Positions 1 to 7,721 of a stretch of 64,000 nt of DNA are shown piece after piece. A program made the position numbers and the translations under genes. Each line of letters opens with the position of its first letter. Position 1 is the stretch's first letter. The DNA is from Dorea_D hominis (GTDB taxonomy: Bacteria > Bacillota > Clostridia > Lachnospirales > Lachnospiraceae), in the NCBI RefSeq assembly GCF_014287705.1, contig NZ_JACOOY010000013.1:1-64000 (forward strand), in the 5' to 3' direction. Below the pieces are notes generated by a model. It ran no database searches, was not told the origin of the DNA, and saw only the letters and a program-made list of their open reading frames with translations.

Positions 1-73
1 AGAGATGTTCTGGCTGGCTTTATTGCTATAAAAAAAGAATGCGGATGTAGAACTTGAGCAATTGAATAAAAGG

Positions 74-266
74 GTGGTGCCATTGTCTTTTTTGGAAGCA
101 GAATCATATAAATATGCTAGAAAATATTTGTGTGAAAATTTTTCTGATGTATGGATTGTATCTGTAGATGCAGATGCAAGAACAGGAGCCAGAAGTGATA
201 GTTTATTTCACACACTTCAAGGGCGTGCAGTTATTGTTTTGACGAGAAAAAAGACAATGGCACCAC
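74..266. repeat. Putative invertible segment: 153 bp between perfect 20-bp inverted repeats
   Basis: GTGGTGCCATTGTCTTTTTT at 74-93 recurs as its exact reverse complement at 247-266, enclosing 153 bp (51 codons). The minus-strand methylase gene runs into the right repeat and stops 16 bases beyond it. The enclosed DNA, read on the plus strand from the left repeat, continues the same protein (VVPLSF-LEAESYKYAR...). I translated the flipped arrangement: the frame crosses both repeats without a stop and stays open to base 1. Seen directly: the repeats and the frame. Inferred: site-specific inversion. No recombinase gene is visible in the window. Confidence 0.85.
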
Positions 267-1931
267 TAATGAAAGTACTGAATGATTCGGTGAATCCAAC
301 AGTTTTTTACAACTCCATCTTAAAAATTGCATAAATGGATTATTAATCTGTTTCTGAATATTTTGTCTACCTCTTCTCAATTCTTTTGGTGGTCTAAAGT
401 CCTCCATAAGATGATTTATAATAGAAAAGTCTTTATCTGTATTATCTCTTATCGTATCCGAACATGGGGGATTTCCTATAACTAATTTCAATGGCATATT
501 AGAGATACGACTTGCTTCCAATAATTCTCTGCCTTCAATAGAATCTTTATTTGCATCTCCGTTAAATACACTATTACTCAATGTATTTGCCAGTAAAATA
601 TGCACGCTGTTTCTTTTCGTTTCATCTTGCTTTTTCAAAACAGCCATTCTATAATTCGCCAACATATATGGTGCTGGAAGAATTTCTATTCCGCAAAGTG
701 TATATGCACCATTTCCTGGGTCATGGTTAATCACTTCTTCCATAAATGATCCTGTTCCACAACAAGGATCTATAATGGTATTTCCATCATCATAAATACT
801 TTTTCCCGAAAAATTCTTTGACACAACATAATTTGTCAATTTCACCACGAAATCTGCAAGTGCTTTAGGTGTATAATAAGCACCAAAATCGAATCTTGAT
901 TTTGCATCGTATTTTGACAAAAACAGCTCAAACAATTGATGATAATCTGGATTAACTAATTGCTGATCTGTCATTTTTATAAAAGACAAAAACTTAATAC
1001 ATTCATCTATCCGTTGATTAATAAAAAAATTCTTGTCTGAATGATCTCTTAAATAAAGCATAAGATTTCTAAATGGTGTTAATGCTTCACCCTCTGATAA
1101 ATCTTCCTTAATATAGGCTATAATTTTTCTTTCTTTTTCAGTTGGAGTATCTTCTGGTAAACACAAAACTCTATGAGCATATAAAAGACAGAACATAATA
1201 ACTTGTGCTGTAAAATCAGCAAATACGTCTGCCGTTCTCAACTTCGAGTCATTATGGTTATAAACCAATTTTCGCATTTGTTGAAGCAAGATAATAACTT
1301 CTCTTTCATTATCATTCATTGCTTCCTCAACTGGAATATTTGCCAATTCTAAAATATCATCTGCCAACATTCTTGTTCTCACAGCAACTAGTTCTACCAA
1401 TTTTGATTCATTCATCTGCTGTGCTGATGGGTTTTTGAAGAATTCTCTCATATAAACTTCAAAACGTGGATTAAGCGTTTGAGCAGACCAATCTTTCGTA
1501 TGCATTTTCTCTTTTTCTATAACAGATATAACAGCCGGTTCACTGTCCTTACTCATACAAAATACAAATTCCAACCCATCAGTAATAATAAGCTTATGCC
1601 CCAGTGTAAGGTATTTTTCTATTTGTGTTGCATAAGGTTTTGTATCAAATTCTTCCTCTGAAAGTCCTTTTCCCTCAATGTATCCATATATCCCCATAGT
1701 CTGTTTATTATGGATTCGCCAATCTGGACGGCCAACTCTCCCCTGTGTTGTAGGTTCAAGAATAACATCTATCTCCTCATTTGGATTGAATTCTTTAGCT
1801 AGTGCTTTTTCCATTGCATCCAGTGGCATTCTATAGGATAATTCTGCAGTGTACTGGCCACTGTTCATAGCATTTTTATATTGATTCTGAAGTGCTTTCA
1901 AATACGTCTTCATAATAGCATTGTATGACAT
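231..1931 (-). CDS. Type IIG-like restriction enzyme / N6-adenine DNA methyltransferase, C-terminus cut off by inverted segment
   Basis: A single-chain nuclease-methylase that would cut and methylate DNA at a specific site. Residues 60-90 carry a PD...ExK-like nuclease signature (RPD at 68-70, EGK at 86-88). A helical linker follows, then the methylase core: FGAYYTPKAL about 349-358, motif I DPCCGTGSF 388-396, and motif IV NPPC 487-490, where Cys replaces the usual aromatic residue. It ends at 566 aa, just after VVPLSF, with no target-recognition domain, whereas family members usually run several hundred residues further. Flipping the adjacent segment would give at least 643 codons before the window edge. 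Its start shares one base with the stop of the preceding C5 methyltransferase (TAATG), so it is the last gene of a four-gene operon. In this state it is probably inactive. Confidence 0.8.
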   Translation of the reverse strand: MSYNAIMKTYLKALQNQYKNAMNSGQYTAELSYRMPLDAMEKALAKEFNPNEEIDVILEPTTQGRVGRPDWRIHNKQTMGIYGYIEGKGLSEEEFDTKPYATQIEKYLTLGHKLIITDGLEFVFCMSKDSEPAVISVIEKEKMHTKDWSAQTLNPRFEVYMREFFKNPSAQQMNESKLVELVAVRTRMLADDILELANIPVEEAMNDNEREVIILLQQMRKLVYNHNDSKLRTADVFADFTAQVIMFCLLYAHRVLCLPEDTPTEKERKIIAYIKEDLSEGEALTPFRNLMLYLRDHSDKNFFINQRIDECIKFLSFIKMTDQQLVNPDYHQLFELFLSKYDAKSRFDFGAYYTPKALADFVVKLTNYVVSKNFSGKSIYDDGNTIIDPCCGTGSFMEEVINHDPGNGAYTLCGIEILPAPYMLANYRMAVLKKQDETKRNSVHILLANTLSNSVFNGDANKDSIEGRELLEASRISNMPLKLVIGNPPCSDTIRDNTDKDFSIINHLMEDFRPPKELRRGRQNIQKQINNPFMQFLRWSCKKLLDSPNHSVLSLVVPLSFFSSKQ

Positions 1932-2986
1932 TAGATTTTACCACTCCTTTTATAACAATCAATAATACTAGTTCCAATCTGTTTAGCAAGCAATGGCGGC
2001 ACTGCATTACCTATTTGTCTTGCCATATCAACTTTACTTCCAGTAAAAAGAAAGTCTTTAGGAAAAGTTTGTAGCATTGCACCTTCTCTAAGAGAAATAC
2101 TTCTGTCCTGTTCTGGATGACCAAACTTTCCTCTTGTAAAGCTATCAAATCTTGCTGTAATGGTTGGCGAAACCTCATCCCACGCCATCCTTCCATAAAC
2201 ATTTCTGTATCCAATCACAGAACTATCTATTTTATGGCAATCAGCTAAAAGCTCTTTAGGAAGATACTCTCGTCCTTGTCCCGGTTTTAAAGCTCTAATC
2301 CTTTTAAGGTTAATTTCCGACAACCTATCACGCCTATGCAACGAAATACCGGGATAATCACTTCCATCTTCAGGCGGCTCTGGCAAACTTCCTATAACAT
2401 CTCTAACCGTGTAATGTTTCTCCATTTCTTTCGGATATTCGTAATTTACTCCCATATCACTTCGTTCACCAATAATAATATATCTTTTTCTTCTTTGTGC
2501 AACTCCATAATTCTGGGCATCCAAAAGCTTAATATGAACTGTATATCCAATGTTTTTTAGTTTATCAAGAAGTTCCTCCAGAATTGTTTTCCCTCTTTTT
2601 CCCGCAATTCCTGAAACATTTTCCATAACAAAATATCGAGGGTATAATTCATCTACCAATTGTGCATACTTAAAAACAAGCTGGTTTCTCGGATCCTCAT
2701 CTGCACCTCGTCTCTGCACCGAAAATCCTTGGCAAGGTGGCCCTCCTGCAAGAAGAAACAATTCTCCTCGTTGCATTTTACAAATATTCAAAGCTCTTCC
2801 ATCCAACATATCATTTATATCTGCAGTAAATGCTGGATGACTAAAATATTTTTTATTTGCTTCTATTGTTTTAATACACCGATTATCAATATCAAAGCTC
2901 AAACGAATATCAAATCCCGCTTGCTGTAACCCAAGCCCCAAACCACCAGCTCCGCAAAAGCTATCTATACATGTATATTTAACCAT
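1931..2986 (-). CDS. DNA (cytosine-5-)-methyltransferase
   Basis: A 351-aa C5 methyltransferase that transfers a methyl group from SAM to cytosine in a short DNA site. The conserved motifs appear in order: I (DSFCGAGGLGLGL, near residue 8), IV with the catalytic Cys (GGPPCQGFS), VI (ENV), VIII (QRRKRY), and X (RQIGNAVPP) near the C-terminus. The target-recognition region lies between VIII and X. Its start overlaps the end of the upstream C5 methyltransferase by 8 bp and its stop overlaps the type IIG start by one base, so translation is probably coupled. Two tandem C5 enzymes often serve the two strands of an asymmetric site. That pairing is inference here. Confidence 0.93.
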   Translation of the reverse strand: MVKYTCIDSFCGAGGLGLGLQQAGFDIRLSFDIDNRCIKTIEANKKYFSHPAFTADINDMLDGRALNICKMQRGELFLLAGGPPCQGFSVQRRGADEDPRNQLVFKYAQLVDELYPRYFVMENVSGIAGKRGKTILEELLDKLKNIGYTVHIKLLDAQNYGVAQRRKRYIIIGERSDMGVNYEYPKEMEKHYTVRDVIGSLPEPPEDGSDYPGISLHRRDRLSEINLKRIRALKPGQGREYLPKELLADCHKIDSSVIGYRNVYGRMAWDEVSPTITARFDSFTRGKFGHPEQDRSISLREGAMLQTFPKDFLFTGSKVDMARQIGNAVPPLLAKQIGTSIIDCYKRSGKI

Positions 2987-4295
2987 ATAGTTCCTCTTTT
3001 CGTTTTGTTTTTATTCCCGCAATAACACTTGAGTAAGAACTACTGACAGGTTTCTCTATTGATTGTGGACCTTCTTTCAATTGTTGCTTTGTTGGCTCTA
3101 CTGACAATATTTCTATTAACATGTCTATCGCTATCCCGGCTGAAAAAAGCGGGGGAACTGCTTCTCCTATCTGGCGATATACATCATCTGATTTCCCTAA
3201 AAATTCAAATCCAATTGGAAAACTCTGAAGCAATGCCGCTTCCCTAGCAGTAAGTCCTCTATCCTGTTCTGGATGTGTATATCTTCCACTTGCAGGATTA
3301 CGAGCATAATGTGTTATAGTAATTGATGGTCGATCCCAATACAATCTCCCATAGGTATCCGAAAATCCCTTTGTGCGATCAAGGCACGCTGGACCAACAC
3401 CTGCTGGTCTGTTTCCTCCATCATGAGGTACCTGTTTTAAAACAGCAATGGTACTTTTTTTATGTGCTGCACTTTTATGCATAGGATCCGATGGATCTGC
3501 AACTCCCGCAGCAACAGGTTTTAATGCTCCTATCGCCTCTCTAACAGTTTTATAATTTTTAGGTTCCAAATATCCTTCTGGTAATATAAATTCTTTTTTC
3601 ATTCCTATTACAACAGATCGGAATCTTTCTTGTGGAACCCCAAAAGATGCAGCATTGTATATATTTTCTTTAACAATGTATCCTTCCTGTTCATATCTAT
3701 TTTTTGCTGCATAAAAATATTTCCAATATCTATTTGATAAGAACTCTGGTACATTTTCCATTACAAAAGCTATGGGCTGAATAAAACTCACAATATCAGC
3801 AAACACATTCACAAGATTGTTTCTATGATCATCTTCTTCATTCCAATGCTTTTTTCTATGAGACGTAAATCCTTGACATGGTGCACAACCAATTAAAATT
3901 GTTGGTTTCATTTTATCATATCCTATAGTATCAAGTACTTTGATTAATTCTTCCTTATCTTCTGCCAATTCAATAATATCTCTATTTATAACAGGTGTAT
4001 CAAAATTATGTGCATAACTTTCTGCCGAAAACTTATTTATATCACAGCCTCCCAAAAAATCAAATATGGGGATAATGTCATTAACCGCAGCAAATCCAAG
4101 TGAAGTTCCTCCTGCCCCACTAAAAAAATCTATAATCTGTATCTTGTTACCCGAATACATTTCTTTTTTCAAAGGTTTAAATTTCTTTTGTTCTTGCTGT
4201 GCCATAAGTAAAAGATCTGTCTTATATGATCTAAGATCTTCCGTTTCCCATATTCCAGTCATCGCATACTTTTGGAGAAACTCAATGTTCATCAT
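2979..4295 (-). CDS. DNA (cytosine-5-)-methyltransferase, second enzyme
   Basis: A second C5 methyltransferase, longer than its neighbour because of an N-terminal extension of about 40 residues. Motifs: I (DFFSGAGGTSLGF), IV (GCAPCQGF with the catalytic Cys), VI (FVMENV), VIII (QERFRS), X (RQIGEAVPP). About 45 residues follow motif X. The open frame begins at 4307, but GGAGG at 4301-4305 (reverse strand) sits 5 and 8 bases before ATG codons at 4295 and 4292, so the start is probably one of these. It overlaps the end of the HTH gene, which encodes the likely operon regulator. The two C5 enzymes differ in their middle regions, so they probably read different sequences. Confidence 0.9.
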   Translation of the reverse strand: MMNIEFLQKYAMTGIWETEDLRSYKTDLLLMAQQEQKKFKPLKKEMYSGNKIQIIDFFSGAGGTSLGFAAVNDIIPIFDFLGGCDINKFSAESYAHNFDTPVINRDIIELAEDKEELIKVLDTIGYDKMKPTILIGCAPCQGFTSHRKKHWNEEDDHRNNLVNVFADIVSFIQPIAFVMENVPEFLSNRYWKYFYAAKNRYEQEGYIVKENIYNAASFGVPQERFRSVVIGMKKEFILPEGYLEPKNYKTVREAIGALKPVAAGVADPSDPMHKSAAHKKSTIAVLKQVPHDGGNRPAGVGPACLDRTKGFSDTYGRLYWDRPSITITHYARNPASGRYTHPEQDRGLTAREAALLQSFPIGFEFLGKSDDVYRQIGEAVPPLFSAGIAIDMLIEILSVEPTKQQLKEGPQSIEKPVSSSYSSVIAGIKTKRKEELYG

Positions 4296-4521
4296 GATGT
4301 CCTCCATTCATATTTTCTTCACCCTCAACGATCTCCATCACATCTCCAACATCACAATTAAGTGCACAGCATATTTTATCAATTACATCTGTTGTTACTC
4401 TTTCATTTTTTCCTAATTTAGCTAATGCATTTGTACTAATTCCAGAAGATAAACGAAGATCTTTTTTCTTCATATCTTTATCTATAAGAAGTTTCCAAAG
4501 TTTTCTATAGCTAACAGCCAT
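4282..4521 (-). CDS. Small Cro/XRE-type HTH regulator of the restriction-modification operon
   Basis: A 79-aa protein made of one helix-turn-helix domain (RLSSGISTNALAKLGKNERV with DVIDKICCALNCDVGDVME), a form common beside C5 methyltransferases and mobile elements. It is the first gene of the RM operon, preceded by GGAGG eight bases before its ATG. A consensus promoter and an 8+3+8 palindrome lie just upstream. It probably times methyltransferase and nuclease expression after entry into a new host, like a controller protein, though its own binding site has not been shown. Confidence 0.85.
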   Translation of the reverse strand: MAVSYRKLWKLLIDKDMKKKDLRLSSGISTNALAKLGKNERVTTDVIDKICCALNCDVGDVMEIVEGEENMNGGHHDEH

Positions 4522-4573
4522 CGATTAATCCTCCATTTCAAAATGCGAAAATCGCCTTAGTATAACCTATAAA

Positions 4574-4602
4574 AGTATATCTCAATTTTATCGTTCCGTC
4601 AA
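4574..4602 (-). promoter_or_regulatory. Promoter of the restriction-modification operon
   Basis: On the minus strand, TTGACG (4597-4602), a 17-bp spacer and TATACT (4574-4579) form a near-consensus sigma-A promoter about 50 bp before the HTH start. Confidence 0.7.
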
Positions 4603-4606
4603 TTTT

Positions 4607-4625
4607 AAATTGTAATCTACAATTT
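4607..4625. promoter_or_regulatory. Palindromic operator candidate upstream of the RM promoter
   Basis: AAATTGTA-ATC-TACAATTT is a perfect 8-bp inverted repeat with a 3-bp centre, lying just upstream of the -35 box. It is a plausible binding site for the 79-aa HTH protein. The assignment is inferred. Confidence 0.45.
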
Positions 4626-4719
4626 TTTGTCTGTTTTTTCAATTCCAACAGCTATTAGTCACTTAATTCTTTCATCTCAATTTTATTTTATAGCAATATA
4701 TATTAACTGGTTATATAAA

Positions 4720-4754
4720 AGACAGGAAATATAAACACATCCTATTCCCTGTCT
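4720..4754 (-). terminator. Rho-independent terminator after the mobilization operon
   Basis: AGACAGG pairs with CCTGTCT around a 21-base loop, followed on the minus strand by a short TTTTAT tract, directly after the stop at 4770. Confidence 0.55.
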
Positions 4755-4769
4755 ATACCTGCAAATTTT

Positions 4770-5837
4770 TTAGGAATATTTATTTTCTAAATACTTCCTA
4801 ATCCAAACAGTCCCAATATTAATAAAGCAAACAATAACTAATAAATTAATGGGAATAACTTCACGAATCATATTTCCCAAAACTGCAATAAACGAAACAC
4901 TCAAGATAAGAACTGTTTTATACATACTATCCCATATTTTTTTGTACTGTATAGTTGCTTTCCAGACAAGAAAAACACTTCCCATAATTCCAAAAATAAT
5001 AAGAATCATTGTAAAACTACGTTCAAATAACACTTCTCCTGCTGAATATCCGAGATACTCCAAGTTCTCAAACCACTCTGCATATTCCAGCCACCATTCA
5101 ATTGTTTTTTTTCCTAGTTGAAGAATATCCCTTTGAAATGCCCCATTCTGAACAAGTGAACAAACAATAATCATAATATATCCCCAACTCCAAACGTACA
5201 TATTTTCTTTCATATCATTAATTTCTCTTTTTGCTTTCTTTCTGGCTTTACGGATTTCCAGCTCTGCCCGTTTCTTTTCATTGCGTACTTTGGTTTCTGC
5301 CTGCTCTGTCTTTTTCTCCGCTTCTTTTTGTTTCTTCTGTGCATCATCCACTGCTTCAACAGATGATTTGTTCACCTGTATCTGCAATTTAGAGTTCTGG
5401 TCCCGAACGTCTTTTATCTCTTCTTCGAGCTGCTCTTGCTCGCTCCTGCTCTGCAAACCGTTTCTGTTCCTCAGATCGTCGTTGCTCTGCTGAAGCGATT
5501 GATTCAGTTTCTGCGTTTCGGACAGCTCGGTTGTCAGACGCTGAATTTCTACGGTTGATTTCCGAACTTCTTCTCGCAATCTCTGCCTGTCGGATGAGAT
5601 CGTCTGTTTCTCTTCTTCCAGCATCTGTATTTGCTGTTTTTGTTTTCGCATGAACTCTTTCGCCTTCTCGAAACTCTGTACGAGAATATCCCTCTCTACT
5701 TTGAGCTTGATCAGTGATTCCTCTGGCGTCTGCGATGGCTGCGTCAAGCTCTCTGTAATAGTTTCTGAGTTCTTCGTCTGATCTGCTGTTCCTGTCGGAT
5801 GCATCTCTGGCTTTTTGCCTATTTCCATTAAATTCAT
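4770..5837 (-). CDS. MobB-like coiled-coil membrane protein, overlapping the relaxase gene
   Basis: A 355-aa protein with a long Glu/Lys/Gln-rich coiled coil (about residues 40-215, continuing with the alternating KR/E helix KKRAELEIRKARKKAKREI). Hydrophobic segments follow: about 220-240 (WGYIMIIVCSLV), 278-300 (MILIIFGIMGSVFLVW) and a pair near 312-350. The first 150 codons lie in another frame inside the 3' end of the relaxase gene, an overlap of 449 bp. In RSF1010-type plasmids mobB lies within mobA in another frame and encodes a membrane-associated mobilization helper. By position and architecture this protein may play the same part. No sequence homology to RSF1010 MobB is claimed. Confidence 0.7.
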   Translation of the reverse strand: MNLMEIGKKPEMHPTGTADQTKNSETITESLTQPSQTPEESLIKLKVERDILVQSFEKAKEFMRKQKQQIQMLEEEKQTISSDRQRLREEVRKSTVEIQRLTTELSETQKLNQSLQQSNDDLRNRNGLQSRSEQEQLEEEIKDVRDQNSKLQIQVNKSSVEAVDDAQKKQKEAEKKTEQAETKVRNEKKRAELEIRKARKKAKREINDMKENMYVWSWGYIMIIVCSLVQNGAFQRDILQLGKKTIEWWLEYAEWFENLEYLGYSAGEVLFERSFTMILIIFGIMGSVFLVWKATIQYKKIWDSMYKTVLILSVSFIAVLGNMIREVIPINLLVIVCFINIGTVWIRKYLENKYS

Positions 5838-6630
5838 TCTCTAAGCCCTCCTTGCTGATGTCCAGATGGAATGTTTTGGACAGATTACTATCACGTACTT
5901 TCTTCCCATCCTGATTCTGAAATGTGATGTGTTTCCGTTTCTCTGTCCAGTTTACGTTCCACCCGAACTGCTTCATTTTTTCTATAAATTTTTCCTTACT
6001 GATACAATTTTCCAGTGCTTTTAGCACCGCCATTGCACAGTCCGCTACAAAGCTATCCTTTACCTGCTGACGGAACAAATTATATTTGTCTTTGCTCCAT
6101 GCAATGACTTCCCCTTTTTCAATCTGGCTTCCATCAAAGTGCTTTCCTTTTTCGGCAACGGTCAGCCCTCGCTCCCGGCACATCTGGTTGGTAAGCTGTT
6201 TCATACGTTCCAGATCTTTTCTGGTGTTATGCAGCTTTCTTCCATCTTCATAACTCACCGAATTTGTAACCAGATGGCAATGGATATGGTCTTTATCCTT
6301 ATGTACCGCTACTAAAGTCTGGAATCCACTGAACCATTTTTCCGCAAACTCTTTTCCAAATTTAAATGCCTGCTCTGGGGTGATCTGCTCGTCCTTATGC
6401 CAGGAAATAATGTTGTGGGCGTACATTCTCCCGGTGTCTTTATCCCACAACTTCTTTTCTTCCAGAAAGGTTCTGTACACCAGATCATAGATAATCTCAT
6501 CATGGCGGTACGGGCCTGTTACATAGGTAAGCGGTTCGCTGGTCTTATCCTGTCGTAACACATATTCGATACAGTTTCTCATTGCTCCATGTGTATTTGT
6601 CCGCTTATTAATCGTCTTATTAACTGCCAT
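5389..6630 (-). CDS. MOBP-type relaxase / mobilization nuclease
   Basis: It nicks one strand at oriT and stays covalently bound during conjugal transfer. The 413-aa protein has a relaxase domain at residues 1-210: the candidate catalytic Tyr is Y23 in IEYVLRQDKT, and the metal-binding triad is HIHCH at 115-119 (DKDHIHCHLVTNS). Residues 265-413 form a charged Arg/Glu/Ala-rich helical tail. The gene starts 52 bp inside mobC and its tail overlaps the membrane protein gene by 449 bp. With no type IV secretion genes visible, the element is probably mobilizable rather than self-transmissible, unless such genes lie left of the window. Confidence 0.92.
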   Translation of the reverse strand: MAVNKTINKRTNTHGAMRNCIEYVLRQDKTSEPLTYVTGPYRHDEIIYDLVYRTFLEEKKLWDKDTGRMYAHNIISWHKDEQITPEQAFKFGKEFAEKWFSGFQTLVAVHKDKDHIHCHLVTNSVSYEDGRKLHNTRKDLERMKQLTNQMCRERGLTVAEKGKHFDGSQIEKGEVIAWSKDKYNLFRQQVKDSFVADCAMAVLKALENCISKEKFIEKMKQFGWNVNWTEKRKHITFQNQDGKKVRDSNLSKTFHLDISKEGLENEFNGNRQKARDASDRNSRSDEELRNYYRELDAAIADARGITDQAQSREGYSRTEFREGERVHAKTKTANTDAGRRETDDLIRQAEIARRSSEINRRNSASDNRAVRNAETESIASAEQRRSEEQKRFAEQERARAARRRDKRRSGPEL

Positions 6631-6959
6631 ATCCTCTCACTCTCCTTCCGATACTTGAGAATATTTTTATTGAGGAAATACAGCATACTGTCATTTGGGA
6701 TTTCTCCATCTGTATGCAGCTTCCTTGCAATCTGATTGATATTTGTAGTTGCTCCCCGGAGCTGGCAAAGAATATCTGCAAACATCTGGTTCAATCTTTT
6801 CAGTTCTTCCACTTCCTCTGCCGATGCTATCTTCAAGTCTGCGATTGCTTTTATCACAACTTCCTGCTGTGTTCTTCCAGATTCTTTCACTTTGTTTTGA
6901 AGCAGATTGTATTCCGCTTTATTCATTCGTATAGTTACTGTATGATTTCGTTTTCTCAT
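6579..6959 (-). CDS. mobC: MobC-like relaxosome accessory protein
   Basis: A 126-aa protein with an N-terminal ribbon-helix-helix-like segment (VTIRMNKAEYNLLQNKVKESG) and the bacterial mobilization (MobC) signature in the C-terminal half (LRGATTNINQIARKLHTDGEIP). MobC proteins bind oriT, help melt it and guide the relaxase. It is transcribed first in the mob operon, just downstream of the oriT-like hairpin region, and overlaps the relaxase start by 52 bp. Confidence 0.88.
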   Translation of the reverse strand: MRKRNHTVTIRMNKAEYNLLQNKVKESGRTQQEVVIKAIADLKIASAEEVEELKRLNQMFADILCQLRGATTNINQIARKLHTDGEIPNDSMLYFLNKNILKYRKESERIWQLIRRLISGQIHMEQ

Positions 6960-7091
6960 AGGCTTTTATCTCCTTTCTTTGCTTGATTTTTCATTCTTTA
7001 TTAACAGACACAGCATTCTGGTGGCATATTTGCAGGAGATTTATAAGAGAGTGCAACGCTCTCTTATACAGGTGCAGGACAGCGTCCTAGT

Positions 7092-7190
7092 CAATTAGTA
7101 AGTGTTCCGTAGGAATGTCCGGTGGACATTTCGCAGGAATACTTACTAATTGGCGTGCCGGGGTTCCAAGGGGCAGAGCCCTCTGGCAAG
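7092..7190. other. Predicted origin of transfer (oriT)
   Basis: Nested inverted repeats lie just upstream of mobC. A 17-bp outer pair (7092-7108 and 7136-7152, one mismatch) encloses an inner 7-bp pair AATGTCC/GGACATT (7114-7120 and 7124-7130). A G-rich tract follows (GGCGTGCCGGGG, 7152-7163), then a weaker hairpin CCAAGGGGC/GCCCTCTGG near 7166-7185. Such a hairpin beside a GC-rich putative nic region next to mob genes is typical of MOBP oriT sites. The exact nick base cannot be given. Confidence 0.65.
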
Positions 7191-7593
7191 TTTAGGAACA
7201 GCCCAAAGGCTGGTTCCGGTGCAGAGTGGCTTGCCACTCTGCGAAACTTGCCTGTCATCTCCCCACCACTGAATCGACACCCGCCAGGCAATATTTTCCA
7301 CCCTACATTATCAAATCCAAATGGAGATGACGGTGGGTTTGTGGTGCAGGAGCCGACTGCGGAAGAAAAAGAAAAGCTCCACCTTTCATAGATTTTCCCT
7401 TTCTGAAACAGGCTAGTCATGCACCACTCCGATGCGAAGTATCGGACAATCATGTGCCGTATCCGGCACCCTATATCTTTTCTTTGCCTGTTTGTACACC
7501 CCTCTCATCTGCAAACACATTTCTGCCATATTTCCCTGTTATTTCTGTCTTTCTTTTTCTGAACTGCTTTCTATTTCTGCTGAAAGGCATAAA

Positions 7594-7721
7594 AATAGCA
7601 GTCATGAACATTTCTCCAACTCATAATGTCTGAAATGCTATCACTGCTATTGTCTTTTTCTGCTATTCTGTTTTCGTAAAACTATTCTTTACTGTCAGTC
7701 CTTTTTCCTGTTACTGCTATT
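7594..7721. repeat. Four short repeats (A/T)CTGCTATT in a 730-bp gene-poor stretch
   Basis: ACTGCTATT occurs at 7643-7651 and 7713-7721, TCTGCTATT at 7659-7667, and the inverted form AATAGCAGT at 7594-7602. The surrounding stretch 6987-7716 has no convincing gene, only the oriT-like region and these repeats. They could be iterons for a replication or partition protein, but spacing is irregular and chance cannot be excluded. Confidence 0.3.

Noticed and set aside
62..334. Plus-strand 90-codon ORF starting MNKRVVPLSFLEAESY
   Set aside because: Its middle is the inverted piece of the type IIG gene and its end is antisense to that gene. It starts at TTG without a ribosome site, so it is a by-product of the inversion and not a separate gene.
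7091..7453. Overlapping ORFs on both strands in the oriT region (7122-7391 plus, 7091-7453 minus)
   Set aside because: They run through inverted repeats, have no ribosome site and low-complexity protein. The region is better read as non-coding oriT.
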